From Klebsiella pneumoniae (GTDB lineage Bacteria > Verrucomicrobiota > Verrucomicrobiia > Limisphaerales > SXTU01), in the NCBI GenBank assembly GCA_943330855.2, contig CALQJI020000052.1, forward strand, positions 1-36,462: a DNA stretch of 36,462 nt. Direction: 5' to 3'. The notes beneath the pieces are model-generated. The model saw only the letters and a list, made by a program, of their open reading frames with translations. It made no database searches and was not told the origin of the DNA. Below, piece by piece: positions 9,773-17,553 of this stretch. A program made the translations under genes and the position numbers. The stretch's first letter is position 1. Each line of letters begins with the position of its first letter.

Positions 9773-12001
9773 TCAAAAAGGCAGAGGGAACTTCGCCGTC
9801 AGCTCGCGCACGCGGGCGCGGACCTTGTGCGCGGTCGCTACATTCTTAATGTCGAGGAGGACTTCGGAAACCATATCTGCGATGGCCGCCATCTCCGCCT
9901 CCTTCATTCCGCGCGCAGTGCTGGCGGGCGTGCCCAGGCGGATGCCGCTGGCTTGGAAGGGCGAGCGGGTCTCAAAGGGAATGGTGTTCTTGTTGGTCGT
10001 GATACCGGCCTCGTCGAGGGCGATCTGGCTCTCCTTGCCAGTGATGCCGCGAGCGCCGACGTCGACGAGCATCAGGTGGTTTTCCGTGCCGCCGGAGACG
10101 AGGCGGAAGCCGTTGCGGAGCATCCCGGCGGCGAGTGCCTTGGCGTTGGCGACAATCTGCTGCTGATAGGCCTTGAAGCCCGGCTGAAGCGCCTCGTGGA
10201 AACAAACCGCTTTGCCCGCGATGACGTGCATGAGCGGGCCACCTTGGATGCCGGGGAATACCTGGGAGTCGATCTCCTTGGCATACTTCGCCGGGCACAG
10301 GATGAGCCCGCCGCGCGGGCCGCGTAGTGTCTTGTGTGTGGTGGTCGTGACGAAGTCCGCGTGCGGCACGGGGCTGGGATGCACGCCGGTGGCGACGAGG
10401 CCGGCGATGTGCGCGATGTCCGCGAGCAGCATGGCGCCGACCTCGCGGGCGATCTCGCCCATGCGTTTGAAGTCAATGACGCGCGGGTAGGCACTCGCGC
10501 CGACGGTGATCATCTTCGGCTTATGCTCGCGGGCCATGACGGCGAGTTGGTCGTAGTCAATGCGCTCGTCGTCCTTGCGCACGCCGTAGTGGACGATCTC
10601 GAAAAACTTGCCGGAGAAGTTGGCCTTGTTGCCGTGCGTGAGATGGCCGCCGTGGCTGAGGTCCATCGTCAGCAGCTTGTCGCCAGGTTTCAGGAAGGCG
10701 AAATAGACGGCCATGTTCGCGCCGGAGCCGGAGTGGGGCTGGACGTTCGCGTGCTCAGCCCCGAAGAGCTGCTTGGCGCGGTCGATGGCCAACTGCTCGA
10801 CCACGTCGACGTTTTCGCAGCCGCCATACCAGCGTTTGCCGGGGTAGCCCTCGGCGTATTTGTTCGTCAGCACGGAACCTTGCGCCTCCATGACGGCCGG
10901 GCTGGTGAAGTTCTCGCTGGCGATCAGCTCGATGTTTTCCTGCTGGCGCTGGCGCTCTTTGGCGATGGTCTCAGCGATGGCGGGGTCCACGGCGGACAGA
11001 CGTAATCCAATGTTGGGTTCCATTTTTTTAACTCTTCGTTCGTGACGACCGCCCTCGAACTCGGCGGCGAGGAAGGCGTCGAGGATTTGTTTGCCCTGTT
11101 CAAGCGAAGTCTGGCGCTGGCCGAGGCACAGCACGTTGGCGTCATTATGCTGGCGAGTGAGGCCGGCCATTTCCTCGTTGAAGACGAGTGCGGCCCGGAT
11201 GCCGGGCACCTTGTTCGCCGTGATGCTCATCCCCACGCCGGAGGTGCAGCAGAGCAGGCCAAACTCCGCGTTGCCCTCGGCCACCTGCTCGGCGACGAGC
11301 TTGGCGTAATCGGGATAGTCGGTGGATTCGGGAGAATTCGTGCCGAAGTCCAACACGCGGACGTGCAGACTCTCGAGGTGCCGCTTCAGCGCCTCCTTGA
11401 GCTGTAAACCGCCGTGGTCTGCGCCGATGGCGAATGTGACTGCGCGTCCGTTGCCAGGGCCGTCCCCGCCTTGCGCGACGAACCGCAGCATGGATTCGAT
11501 GCCCTGCTCGATTTGGTCGCGGCAATTCAGATACACCTCAAGGTTGCCGCCAATCGGGTCGGCTATGTCCTTCTCCCAGAAGTCGAGCGTGTCGTCGAAT
11601 TCGCGCAATACGAAGGTCTTTTCCTCCGCTTGCGGGTAAAGCAGCGTCACCGCCTCCACGTGGCCGCGCGTCATGCCAAAGATGAAGTCCGCTTCCTGCA
11701 CCATCGCGCCGGTGAGCATCCGGCTGCGTTGCCCGGTGATGTCGATGCCAAGCTGCTTCAAGCCGGTCACGGCGTGGGTGCTGGGGGATTGGCCGTTGAT
11801 GGCCCCGACTCCGGCGGACAGAACCCGGAAGTCGCTGTGCCCCTTCACTGCATGGCGAAACAACCCCTCCGCCATCGGGCTACGGCAGATGTTTCCAGTG
11901 CAAACAAACAGGATGGTTTTTGTGCGCGGCAAGCGAGTCGAAGATGACGGGGCAAGCGCGGGAGCGTCAACGCGGAAAATCCTATTTTGGAGAGTCGCCA
12001 C
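9773..12001 (-). CDS. glyA: Triple fusion: low-molecular-weight phosphatase + ribose-5-phosphate isomerase B + serine hydroxymethyltransferase
   Basis: One uninterrupted frame of 742 residues carries three complete enzymes. Residues about 27-180: LMW tyrosine/arginine phosphatase with the CX5R loop CTGNICRS (34-41) and the acid Asp in ADPIGG (148). Residues about 187-325: RpiB, with AIGADHGG at 191-198, CCTSGVGMSI and the usual ending EFEGGRHERRVKK. Residues 327-742: full-length SHMT (416 residues) with the PLP Lys K557 in TTTTHKTLRGPRGG, supplying glycine and one-carbon units. The order matches the Bacillus ywlE-ywlF-(ywlG)-glyA neighbourhood, so the fusion joins long-standing neighbours. 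The GTG start at 12001 is supported by GAGGA five bases upstream. The isomerase-SHMT joint is an A7 run running into ATG at 11023, so SHMT could also be made alone. Enzyme calls are firm; whether one polypeptide is made is inferred. Confidence 0.93.
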   Translation of the reverse strand: MATLQNRIFRVDAPALAPSSSTRLPRTKTILFVCTGNICRSPMAEGLFRHAVKGHSDFRVLSAGVGAINGQSPSTHAVTGLKQLGIDITGQRSRMLTGAMVQEADFIFGMTRGHVEAVTLLYPQAEEKTFVLREFDDTLDFWEKDIADPIGGNLEVYLNCRDQIEQGIESMLRFVAQGGDGPGNGRAVTFAIGADHGGLQLKEALKRHLESLHVRVLDFGTNSPESTDYPDYAKLVAEQVAEGNAEFGLLCCTSGVGMSITANKVPGIRAALVFNEEMAGLTRQHNDANVLCLGQRQTSLEQGKQILDAFLAAEFEGGRHERRVKKMEPNIGLRLSAVDPAIAETIAKERQRQQENIELIASENFTSPAVMEAQGSVLTNKYAEGYPGKRWYGGCENVDVVEQLAIDRAKQLFGAEHANVQPHSGSGANMAVYFAFLKPGDKLLTMDLSHGGHLTHGNKANFSGKFFEIVHYGVRKDDERIDYDQLAVMAREHKPKMITVGASAYPRVIDFKRMGEIAREVGAMLLADIAHIAGLVATGVHPSPVPHADFVTTTTHKTLRGPRGGLILCPAKYAKEIDSQVFPGIQGGPLMHVIAGKAVCFHEALQPGFKAYQQQIVANAKALAAGMLRNGFRLVSGGTENHLMLVDVGARGITGKESQIALDEAGITTNKNTIPFETRSPFQASGIRLGTPASTARGMKEAEMAAIADMVSEVLLDIKNVATAHKVRARVRELTAKFPLPF
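11021..11037 (-). promoter_or_regulatory. Possible internal SHMT start or slippery A7 at the RpiB-SHMT joint
   Basis: On the minus strand the joint reads GAAGAGTTAAAAAAATG. The purine-rich GAAGAG sits 8 bases before an ATG that matches the normal first codon of SHMT (MEPNIGLRLS). The seven A residues form a potential slippage site. Re-reading one A (a -1 shift) would reach a TGA within about 20 codons, giving a stand-alone phosphatase-isomerase. Confidence 0.4.
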
Positions 12002-12011
12002 CTAAGTCCTC
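12002..12011 (-). promoter_or_regulatory. Shine-Dalgarno deciding the GTG start of the fusion gene
   Basis: GAGGA (12007-12011, minus strand) lies five bases from GTG 12001. Most genes in this window lack such a site, so it favours GTG 12001 over the TTG codon near residue 24. Confidence 0.55.
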
Positions 12012-12029
12012 ATTCTGCCCGTTCGCAAC

Positions 12030-12054
12030 TCGGGTTGCGGATGTGGGCCTCCGC
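12030..12054. repeat. Degenerate copy of palindromic element B
   Basis: CTCGGGTTGCGGA ... TCCGCG with central TGTGGGCC aligns with the element at 7793-7817, with a few substitutions. It occupies most of the 69-base gap between two co-directional minus-strand genes. Confidence 0.55.
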
Positions 12055-12070
12055 GATCCTAGGTCAGACG

Positions 12071-13621
12071 CTATTTCGGCACCGCGTTGATGTCGAATTC
12101 ATTCCTCCCACCGACGATCGCGCGACCGGAGATACGGCCTTGTGACAATTCATTTTGCGCATTCGTCGCGTTCTCGTAGCGGGAGTTCTGGGCAGGCGCG
12201 GGCTTGCCAGAAAGTGCATTAGTGGTGGCAGCATTCTCCTTCTTCTCCGCCGTTGGTTTTTCTGCAAGCACGCCGCTGAAGGTCACTGGCTGCAACGCGG
12301 ACTTCACCGCTGCCTGCGGCGACTGCGCATTTGGCTGCCACTCACCGCGGAACTCCACGGATTGCTTCAGCTTGCGGTTCACCCCGTTGGCGTAAAACCG
12401 GTAGGCCAACTGCGCGTCCGCCGTCGGCGCACCAACGGACTGCGCCTTCTGGCCGACGTTGTCCTTGCGCTCCTTCGCAACTTCGACTTGGGACCTCCCC
12501 TTCATGCGCAACTCCTCAGGGGACGCAGGCATCACCGCGCCCTCGTATGTCGATCCGTCGGTGTCCACGATGCGCACGCGGTCGCCGGTGCGCTCGAAGG
12601 CGAAGTCCTGCAACACCTGCGGCACAGGCGGCGAGTTGAAATTCCTCCGGTAGCCCGCCTGGTTGTCCAACTGGAGAAATTGCTGCCGCGTTTGCGCCAC
12701 ATCAGCGGTCGCTCCAGTCGCCGCGAGTGAAGCGCCCCCGCCGCCGCCGACCGCGCCTGCCGTCGTTGACATTTCCGCGCGTTTCAATACGTCGTTCGTT
12801 TTGAACTTAGCTTCAGCAGTGGATTTTTCCGCTCCGGCATCCCTCTTCGCCACATGGAGTTCAATGTCCTTCCGGGCCTTGGCCAGTCGCACTCCTGAGT
12901 CCGCCGCAAGTTTCTCAGCCATTTTTTCATCGGACATACGCGCACGAGTCACCGAGTTCTCCGCGCCTTCAGTTTTCCCGATGGGTAACTCGGGAGCCGA
13001 AGCTGATGCGGCCACAGCCATGTGGCGGCCGCTCTTTTCGAGTTGCACCGCCGGCAGCGGAGTGGTCGCGGCTGAAGTGGGACGTGGGTTGGCCGGAGCA
13101 GCGGCGCGGGCTGGCACAGCGAAACTTTTGGTAACGTCCTGCAACTTGTCCGTCACGGGGAGGGTGGCCCGTATCTCCCTCGACAACTGCACCCCTCCGG
13201 CCTTCGGCTGATTCGCCGCGATGCCGGATTGCGGCGGCGGCGCGGAGGGCGGTGCATAGGTGGGCGCTGGCGTGGGCAAGGTGTCGGAGAAGGCGCTCTG
13301 TCGCGCGGCCTGCTGCGGGTCGTTGCGCAACACGGCGAGCACGACCGCGAGGCACGCGAACATCGCGCCACCCCAGATGACACGTCGCTTGTGTCGCGCG
13401 AAAAAACTCGGCGGCTGGTGCGACATCACGAACGAGCGCACGAAGTTCTTGGCCGCCTCCTCCGAGGTCAGCAACGGCCGGCTGGCGGCGCGCGCGGCCT
13501 CGCTCTGGAGCATCTTGCGCGTAGCGGGATGCAGCTCCAGCGGCGCTCCGAGTTGCTCGCCCCGGCGCTGCTTGTAAGCCAGCAGGTCTTTCTCGATGTC
13601 GCGTTGTGGCTGTGAACTCAT
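12071..13621 (-). CDS. Membrane-anchored protein partnered with ECF sigma factor (anti-sigma-like)
   Basis: 516 residues of no recognised catalytic family. Residues 1-80 are hydrophilic and helical, including EEAAKNFVRSFVMSHQ. One membrane segment spans 81-98 (VIWGGAMFACLAVVLAVL). The remaining 400 residues are Ala/Pro/Ser-rich and probably periplasmic, with a Gly-rich patch AVGGGGGAS and an ordered region around RTGDRVRIVDTDGSTYEG. The start overlaps the stop of the sigma-factor gene (ATGA at 13618-13621), so the pair is translationally coupled. A short cytosolic head, a single membrane span and a large external part fit the architecture of an anti-sigma regulator. No zinc-type anti-sigma motif (HxxxCxxC) is seen, so the role is inferred mainly from position. 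Confidence 0.65.
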   Translation of the reverse strand: MSSQPQRDIEKDLLAYKQRRGEQLGAPLELHPATRKMLQSEAARAASRPLLTSEEAAKNFVRSFVMSHQPPSFFARHKRRVIWGGAMFACLAVVLAVLRNDPQQAARQSAFSDTLPTPAPTYAPPSAPPPQSGIAANQPKAGGVQLSREIRATLPVTDKLQDVTKSFAVPARAAAPANPRPTSAATTPLPAVQLEKSGRHMAVAASASAPELPIGKTEGAENSVTRARMSDEKMAEKLAADSGVRLAKARKDIELHVAKRDAGAEKSTAEAKFKTNDVLKRAEMSTTAGAVGGGGGASLAATGATADVAQTRQQFLQLDNQAGYRRNFNSPPVPQVLQDFAFERTGDRVRIVDTDGSTYEGAVMPASPEELRMKGRSQVEVAKERKDNVGQKAQSVGAPTADAQLAYRFYANGVNRKLKQSVEFRGEWQPNAQSPQAAVKSALQPVTFSGVLAEKPTAEKKENAATTNALSGKPAPAQNSRYENATNAQNELSQGRISGRAIVGGRNEFDINAVPK

Positions 13622-14256
13622 GACGAACTTGGTGTGTTGGACGGGGAAACCGCCGTCTTCCCCCCGTCAAAGATTGGGCGCGCGATTTCCTCCAGCTTGT
13701 CGAGGCACTTGCTCAGGCGCGAACTAACCGTCTTTTCGTTCAGCTTGAGCGAGCGGCTGATCTCCTCGTAGCTCAAGTCGGCGAAGTAGCGCAGCTCGAT
13801 GATCTCCTGGCACGGCCCGCCAAGTCGCTCCAGCGCATGGCTGATCAGCAGCGCGCGCTCCGCGTGCAGCAGTTCGCCATCCGGCCCGGGCAGATGACTC
13901 GGCGCGTCGAGCGTCAGTCCGGTCTCCGGGTCCTCCGCGTGCAACGAAAGTGGTTGTCGTCCCCCGCCGCGCTTGGCCGCACGCAGTTTTTCGAGATAGT
14001 CCCGCGCCTTGTTGCCGGCGATGCGGAAGAGCCACGTCTGCAACTGGCAGTCCCCGTGGAAATTCCCGATGTGCTTGATGACGGAAAGAAAAGTCTCCTG
14101 CGCGATCTCATCCGCATCCTCGCGTGAGAACTGCGGCGAGAGCTGAAAGACATAGCGTCCCACCGCCGCGTAATGGAGAACGAAGAGTTCGTCCCAAGCG
14201 CGCGCGTCGCCGCGCCGACAGCGCGCGACCAGCTCGGATTCGACGGCGGAACTCAT
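13618..14256 (-). CDS. ECF-type RNA polymerase sigma factor
   Basis: 212-residue sigma-70-family protein. Region 2 spans about residues 8-90, with DADEIAQETFLSVIKHIGNFHG and LQTWLFRIAGNKARDYLEK, the core-binding and -10 recognition helices. A 45-residue linker, rich in Pro and acidic residues, precedes region 4 (about 135-195), with CQEIIELRYFADLSYEEIS and LNEKTVSSRLSKCLDKLEE, the helix-turn-helix for -35 recognition. Region 3 is absent, as in extracytoplasmic-function sigma factors. The gene is first in a two-gene unit with a membrane protein whose start overlaps its stop, the usual sigma/anti-sigma arrangement. Target genes cannot be named. A short Ser/Thr/Pro tail follows region 4. Confidence 0.93.
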   Translation of the reverse strand: MSSAVESELVARCRRGDARAWDELFVLHYAAVGRYVFQLSPQFSREDADEIAQETFLSVIKHIGNFHGDCQLQTWLFRIAGNKARDYLEKLRAAKRGGGRQPLSLHAEDPETGLTLDAPSHLPGPDGELLHAERALLISHALERLGGPCQEIIELRYFADLSYEEISRSLKLNEKTVSSRLSKCLDKLEEIARPIFDGGKTAVSPSNTPSSS

Positions 14257-14317
14257 GCGCGGCCAAAGCTACCAGAGGCCGCGAGGGCATGGCGAGTCCC
14301 GCCGCCGCGAACCCCGT

Positions 14318-14372
14318 AGGAGACGACGTGAGGTGTCTCTGACTAACAAGGGAGACTCCTCACGTCGTCTCC
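14318..14372. repeat. Palindromic element A (copy 2), intergenic
   Basis: GGAGACGACGTGAGG (14319-14333) pairs with CCTCACGTCGTCTCC (14358-14372). Inner GTCTC/GAGAC extends the stem, giving a long hairpin. It lies in the 136 bases between the esterase stop and the sigma-factor start, both minus strand. It matches copy 1 inside the molybdoenzyme gene. Confidence 0.8.
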
Positions 14373-14392
14373 CACGAGCACTTGACGGACGC

Positions 14393-16675
14393 TCACCGCT
14401 CCAGCACGCGGTAATACCGGTGCGCGTGATTTGCTGCGTCCGCATCGTCGAGCGTCAGCAGTCCGTTCGTGACGGTGAGCGGCAGGTTGATGCGGACCCA
14501 ATTCATGGCCCCCAGATTCGTGCTCACCCAGACCTCGAAGTTCGGCGTGTCGCCCAGCGTGAGCGCGCCCCCGTCGTGGTCATTGAAGTGCAGGCGGGCC
14601 AAGCCGTTGCCGAGACGCTGCACCGGTTGCAGGCGCGGGAAGTTCAGCACGCGCAAACCTGCGGGCTGGCTCCCCGTCGTGCCGCCGGGGCCGGTGATTT
14701 GCACCACGTAACTGCCGCTGTTCGTGCGCGCGACACTTGTCAACGCGAGCGTCGGGCTGGTCGCGCCGGGGAGGGCGGCGCTGTTGCGCAGCCATTGGTA
14801 ACTCAGCGGCGGCGTGCCACTGGCGCTCACGGTGAACGTGAAGTTGCTGCCCGCGACGACCACCGCGCCGGTGGGCTGCGAAGTGATAGCGGGGGCCACA
14901 TTCGCCGGTGCGTTGGTTGCCGGCGCGTTCGCGTTCGCGCCGAGGAAGGCGAGCAACTCGGCGTCGCTGACTTGCGCGGCGTTGGAGAAGTCGCGGCCCG
15001 CGAGGTTCGCGGGGATTTGCGGACGGTGGTAGCGGAGATACTCGAACTCGGCGCGCAGGCCGGGGGTTTGGTCCGTGATGACGGTGGAGTTGTGGCCGAG
15101 GTAGCTGCCGGGCTGCGCAATCGGGAAGCGCGCCTGTATCCCCAGCCAGTCCGTGTAGGCGACGAGGCCGACCTGCACTGCCGCCGGGAAGTCCGCGCGC
15201 GCGAACCGCCGATGCACGAGCCATTGCCCACCCGCGTCGCGTCGCAACGTGATGACCGCGCCGCCCAGCCGGGCGATTTGCAGTTCCGCCTGCGCGGTGG
15301 GCGCGCTCGAGATGGTGAGACTGGAGGTGCTGTTCAACGTGTTCTTCACCTCGAACTGATAGCTGCCCGGATTGCTCGCCGCGCCCATCGAGAGGAAGAC
15401 GTAGTTCTGCTGGCCCAACTGCCAACCGGTCGCGCCGGTCGTGTGCGTCGTGGCCGTGCGCATCATGAGGCCGGCGAGGGAATACTCGCCGCTGGGGGCG
15501 GCGATCCCGGCGCGGTTGCGCGGGATGACCTCGGTGGTGACCACGAAGTCACCGGAGACGGGTTTGAACGAGAGTTCGCCGATGTAGTCGTTAAACCAGC
15601 CGCCCGTGCGCGGCAGCATGGTCATACGGCCCGCGCGGGAAGTGTTGATGTCGCGGGCTTCGAGCTTGTCCGCGTTCCAACCCTCGACCGTGTTGACGCG
15701 CTGGAAGCTGGCGAGCGTCGCCGCGTTGTCGAATTCGTCGGAGAGCGCGGCGAGGTCGTTGGTGTAAGGCGCGTTCGTCACGGTCACGGCGGTGAGATTC
15801 GTCGCGAGCCACTGCGCGGTGAGCGGGTCTTGGTTGGCGGGGATCGTGTGGCCGATGCCGGGCAGGCGCACGAAGAGCGAGGACAGCCCGGTGTTCGTCA
15901 GCGCGTTGTGAAGTTGCTCGCTGTGCGCGATGGCGACCTCGGGGTCGGCCTCGCCGTGGATGATGAGGAAGGGCGGCGCGCCGGGGCGGACGTGCGCCAT
16001 GGGGTTCACGCTCGCGAGCGTGGGCGGGTTGCTCGCTGCGGGCGCGCCGAGCAGCAGCGTGAAGAAGCCGGTGGTCTGTTGGTTCGCGGTGGCGAGGCTG
16101 AGGCTGGCCGGCCCGCTCATGTCCACGACGGCCTGCACGCGGCTGGACTGGCCGAGGTTTTCGCCGACCTCGAAGAGGTTCGTGTGACCGGTCGTGCCCG
16201 CGAGCGCGGCGAGGTGGCCACCAGCGGAATAGCCCCAGATGCCGATGCGGTTGGGGTCGAGATTGAACTGCGCGGCGTTGGCGCGGAGCCAGCGGAGGGC
16301 GGCCTTCACGTCGTGGATTTGCGCGGGGTGCGGGAGGTTGGCCGGGTAGCCCGAGCCGGGTTGGTTCGTGGTGTAGCGGTAGCTGATGGAGGCGATGGCG
16401 ACGTTGTGATTCGTCAGGGCGAGGGCGCGCGGGAGGTTCTCATTGCCGGAGAGCCAGCCACCGCCGTGCAGCCACACGACAACGGGCGTGGGGTTCGTCG
16501 CGGTGGGGATGTGATAGAGGTCCAGCCACTGGCGGGACTGCCCGCCGGTGACGTAGGGGATGTTATTCGCCTGCCGATAATTCGCCGGGAGCGTCTGCGC
16601 GGTGACGGAGACGGCGAGACTGAGGAGAAGCCCGGCCAGCCAACCGCTGCTGCGGAGAAGATGCGTTGTTTTCAT
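14393..16675 (-). CDS. Secreted multidomain alpha/beta-hydrolase esterase with Ig-like domain
   Basis: 760 residues, exported by a signal peptide (MKTTHLLRSSGWLAGLLLSL, cleavage after VTAQ 27). Residues 45-290 form an alpha/beta-hydrolase of the carbohydrate/hormone-sensitive-lipase type: oxyanion HGGGW 70-74, nucleophile S150 in GYSAGG, and probable D244 (HGEADPEV) and H276 (GIGHT). Residues about 300-500 look like a concanavalin-type beta-sandwich (ALSDEFDN, GEYSLAGLMMRT). An Ig-like domain follows (APAITSQPTGAVVVAG ... NSGSYVVQITGPGG). The end, HAHRYYRVLER, resembles terminal modules of Verrucomicrobiota secreted proteins. I start at ATG 16673-16675 because the longer frame upstream lacks export features. 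It probably removes acyl groups from polysaccharide outside the cell. Confidence 0.85.
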   Translation of the reverse strand: MKTTHLLRSSGWLAGLLLSLAVSVTAQTLPANYRQANNIPYVTGGQSRQWLDLYHIPTATNPTPVVVWLHGGGWLSGNENLPRALALTNHNVAIASISYRYTTNQPGSGYPANLPHPAQIHDVKAALRWLRANAAQFNLDPNRIGIWGYSAGGHLAALAGTTGHTNLFEVGENLGQSSRVQAVVDMSGPASLSLATANQQTTGFFTLLLGAPAASNPPTLASVNPMAHVRPGAPPFLIIHGEADPEVAIAHSEQLHNALTNTGLSSLFVRLPGIGHTIPANQDPLTAQWLATNLTAVTVTNAPYTNDLAALSDEFDNAATLASFQRVNTVEGWNADKLEARDINTSRAGRMTMLPRTGGWFNDYIGELSFKPVSGDFVVTTEVIPRNRAGIAAPSGEYSLAGLMMRTATTHTTGATGWQLGQQNYVFLSMGAASNPGSYQFEVKNTLNSTSSLTISSAPTAQAELQIARLGGAVITLRRDAGGQWLVHRRFARADFPAAVQVGLVAYTDWLGIQARFPIAQPGSYLGHNSTVITDQTPGLRAEFEYLRYHRPQIPANLAGRDFSNAAQVSDAELLAFLGANANAPATNAPANVAPAITSQPTGAVVVAGSNFTFTVSASGTPPLSYQWLRNSAALPGATSPTLALTSVARTNSGSYVVQITGPGGTTGSQPAGLRVLNFPRLQPVQRLGNGLARLHFNDHDGGALTLGDTPNFEVWVSTNLGAMNWVRINLPLTVTNGLLTLDDADAANHAHRYYRVLER

Positions 16676-17068
16676 TTCCCTGTTTATAGCGCGGGTGGGA
16701 CCTTCCTTACGCTCGGAGGACTCGGGAGTTTGCTGTAGTAGCCGCCGAAGTAAGGAGGCGGACTGGACGCTGCGATAACTCGGGGAATCCGCCTCCTGAC
16801 CTCGGCGGCTACCCAAGGCGGGGCTACTTCGATTGCAGCTTGAACTCGCCGTTGTTGCCGTTGGCGGCCCCACCCCGCATCCAGCCTGCGCCACCTGCTC
16901 CCCTCCTCCCCGGAAGGGAAGAAGGCGCGCGGCGTGGCTTCCGGTTCGCATTCCACGGATGGCCATTGGGAATTGGGATGAGCCGCGCCCGGCGCTCAAC
17001 GGAGCTAAATCCCTTCCTTGTCTGCCGGACGTCGCCGGCTAAACTTAGCCCAACACGAAGCCACCGCC
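16676..17068. other. 393-base intergenic space between divergent genes
   Basis: No gene is supportable here. It holds the palindromic element C (16738-16812). Nothing else, including clear promoters, is recognisable. Confidence 0.6.
16738..16812. repeat. Palindromic element C (full copy)
   Basis: The 25-base left arm (16738-16762, starting GTAGCCGCCGAAG) is mirrored by the right arm (16788-16812, ending CTCGGCGGCTAC). They match at 23 of 25 positions with a 25-base spacer. The left arm also occurs with one mismatch inside a coding sequence at 29932-29956. Confidence 0.8.
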
Positions 17069-17398
17069 ATGATTCACGACACCCTCTCCAAAATCGAAAC
17101 CCGCATCGGCCAATCCACCGTGCAGGCAGACTCGAAAGCCGAACTACTCACGCTGCTGGGCACGCTGAAGTCCGAAGTCGCCGAGCTGTCCAAAACCCAC
17201 GGCGAGGCGGCCCAAAGCATCGCCGGCTTCACGCAGGTCTCCGCGCACGAGGCGACGCGTGAGGAGCCGAACCCGGCGTTGGTGAAGCACTCACTCGATG
17301 GGCTGGCTGCGTCGGTGGACGGCTTCGAGAAGTCTCACCCCAGCCTCGTGGCCATCGTCAACCGCATCTGCACGACGCTCTCGAACCTGGGGATTTGA
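17069..17398 (+). CDS. Small DUF4404-like protein
   Basis: 109 residues, cytoplasmic, mostly helical: MIHDTLSKIETRIGQSTVQ, LKSEVAELSKTHGEAAQSI, LDGLAASVDGFEKSHP and the ending ICTTLSNLGI. I recognise the pattern 'LKxEVxxLxxTH ... VxxFExSHPxLVxxVNxIxxxLSxxGI' as the DUF4404 family of small bacterial proteins of unknown role. Its length is normal for that family. The start is ATG 17069, since the longer frame from 17018 adds non-conserved residues. The 155 bases to the next gene contain an inverted word repeat that may end the transcript. Confidence 0.75.
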   Translation: MIHDTLSKIETRIGQSTVQADSKAELLTLLGTLKSEVAELSKTHGEAAQSIAGFTQVSAHEATREEPNPALVKHSLDGLAASVDGFEKSHPSLVAIVNRICTTLSNLGI

Positions 17399-17404
17399 GA
17401 GCGG

Positions 17405-17495
17405 GAAAGTTGCAGGTTGAAAGTTGAAAGTTGAAAGTCCCGAGGGTGGCCGGACTCCCCGGCCGCCGTGCGACTTTCAACCTTCCACTTTCAAC
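17405..17495. repeat. Inverted pair of GTTGAAA word repeats
   Basis: GTTGAAA-type words repeat with a 7-base period on the left (17405-17439). The reverse complement (GACTTTCAACC, CACTTTCAAC) appears on the right (17472-17495), making an imperfect long hairpin between two co-directional genes. Confidence 0.7.
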
Positions 17496-17553
17496 GCTCA
17501 GCAAGTCCGATGAAACCAACGCACGGCCTCGCGCCGTCTGAGCCGGCAGCCAA

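Noticed and set aside
9765..9776. Short TTGAG-CA-CTCAA hairpin at the SHMT stop codon as terminator
   Set aside because: Arms are only five bases and overlap the stop codon; any T-run lies before, not after, the hairpin on the minus strand.
14255..16738. An 827-residue plus-strand frame opposite the esterase
   Set aside because: Its residues are low-complexity Arg/Val/Gly and it is the antisense of a gene with a clear Ser-Asp-His triad and signal peptide.
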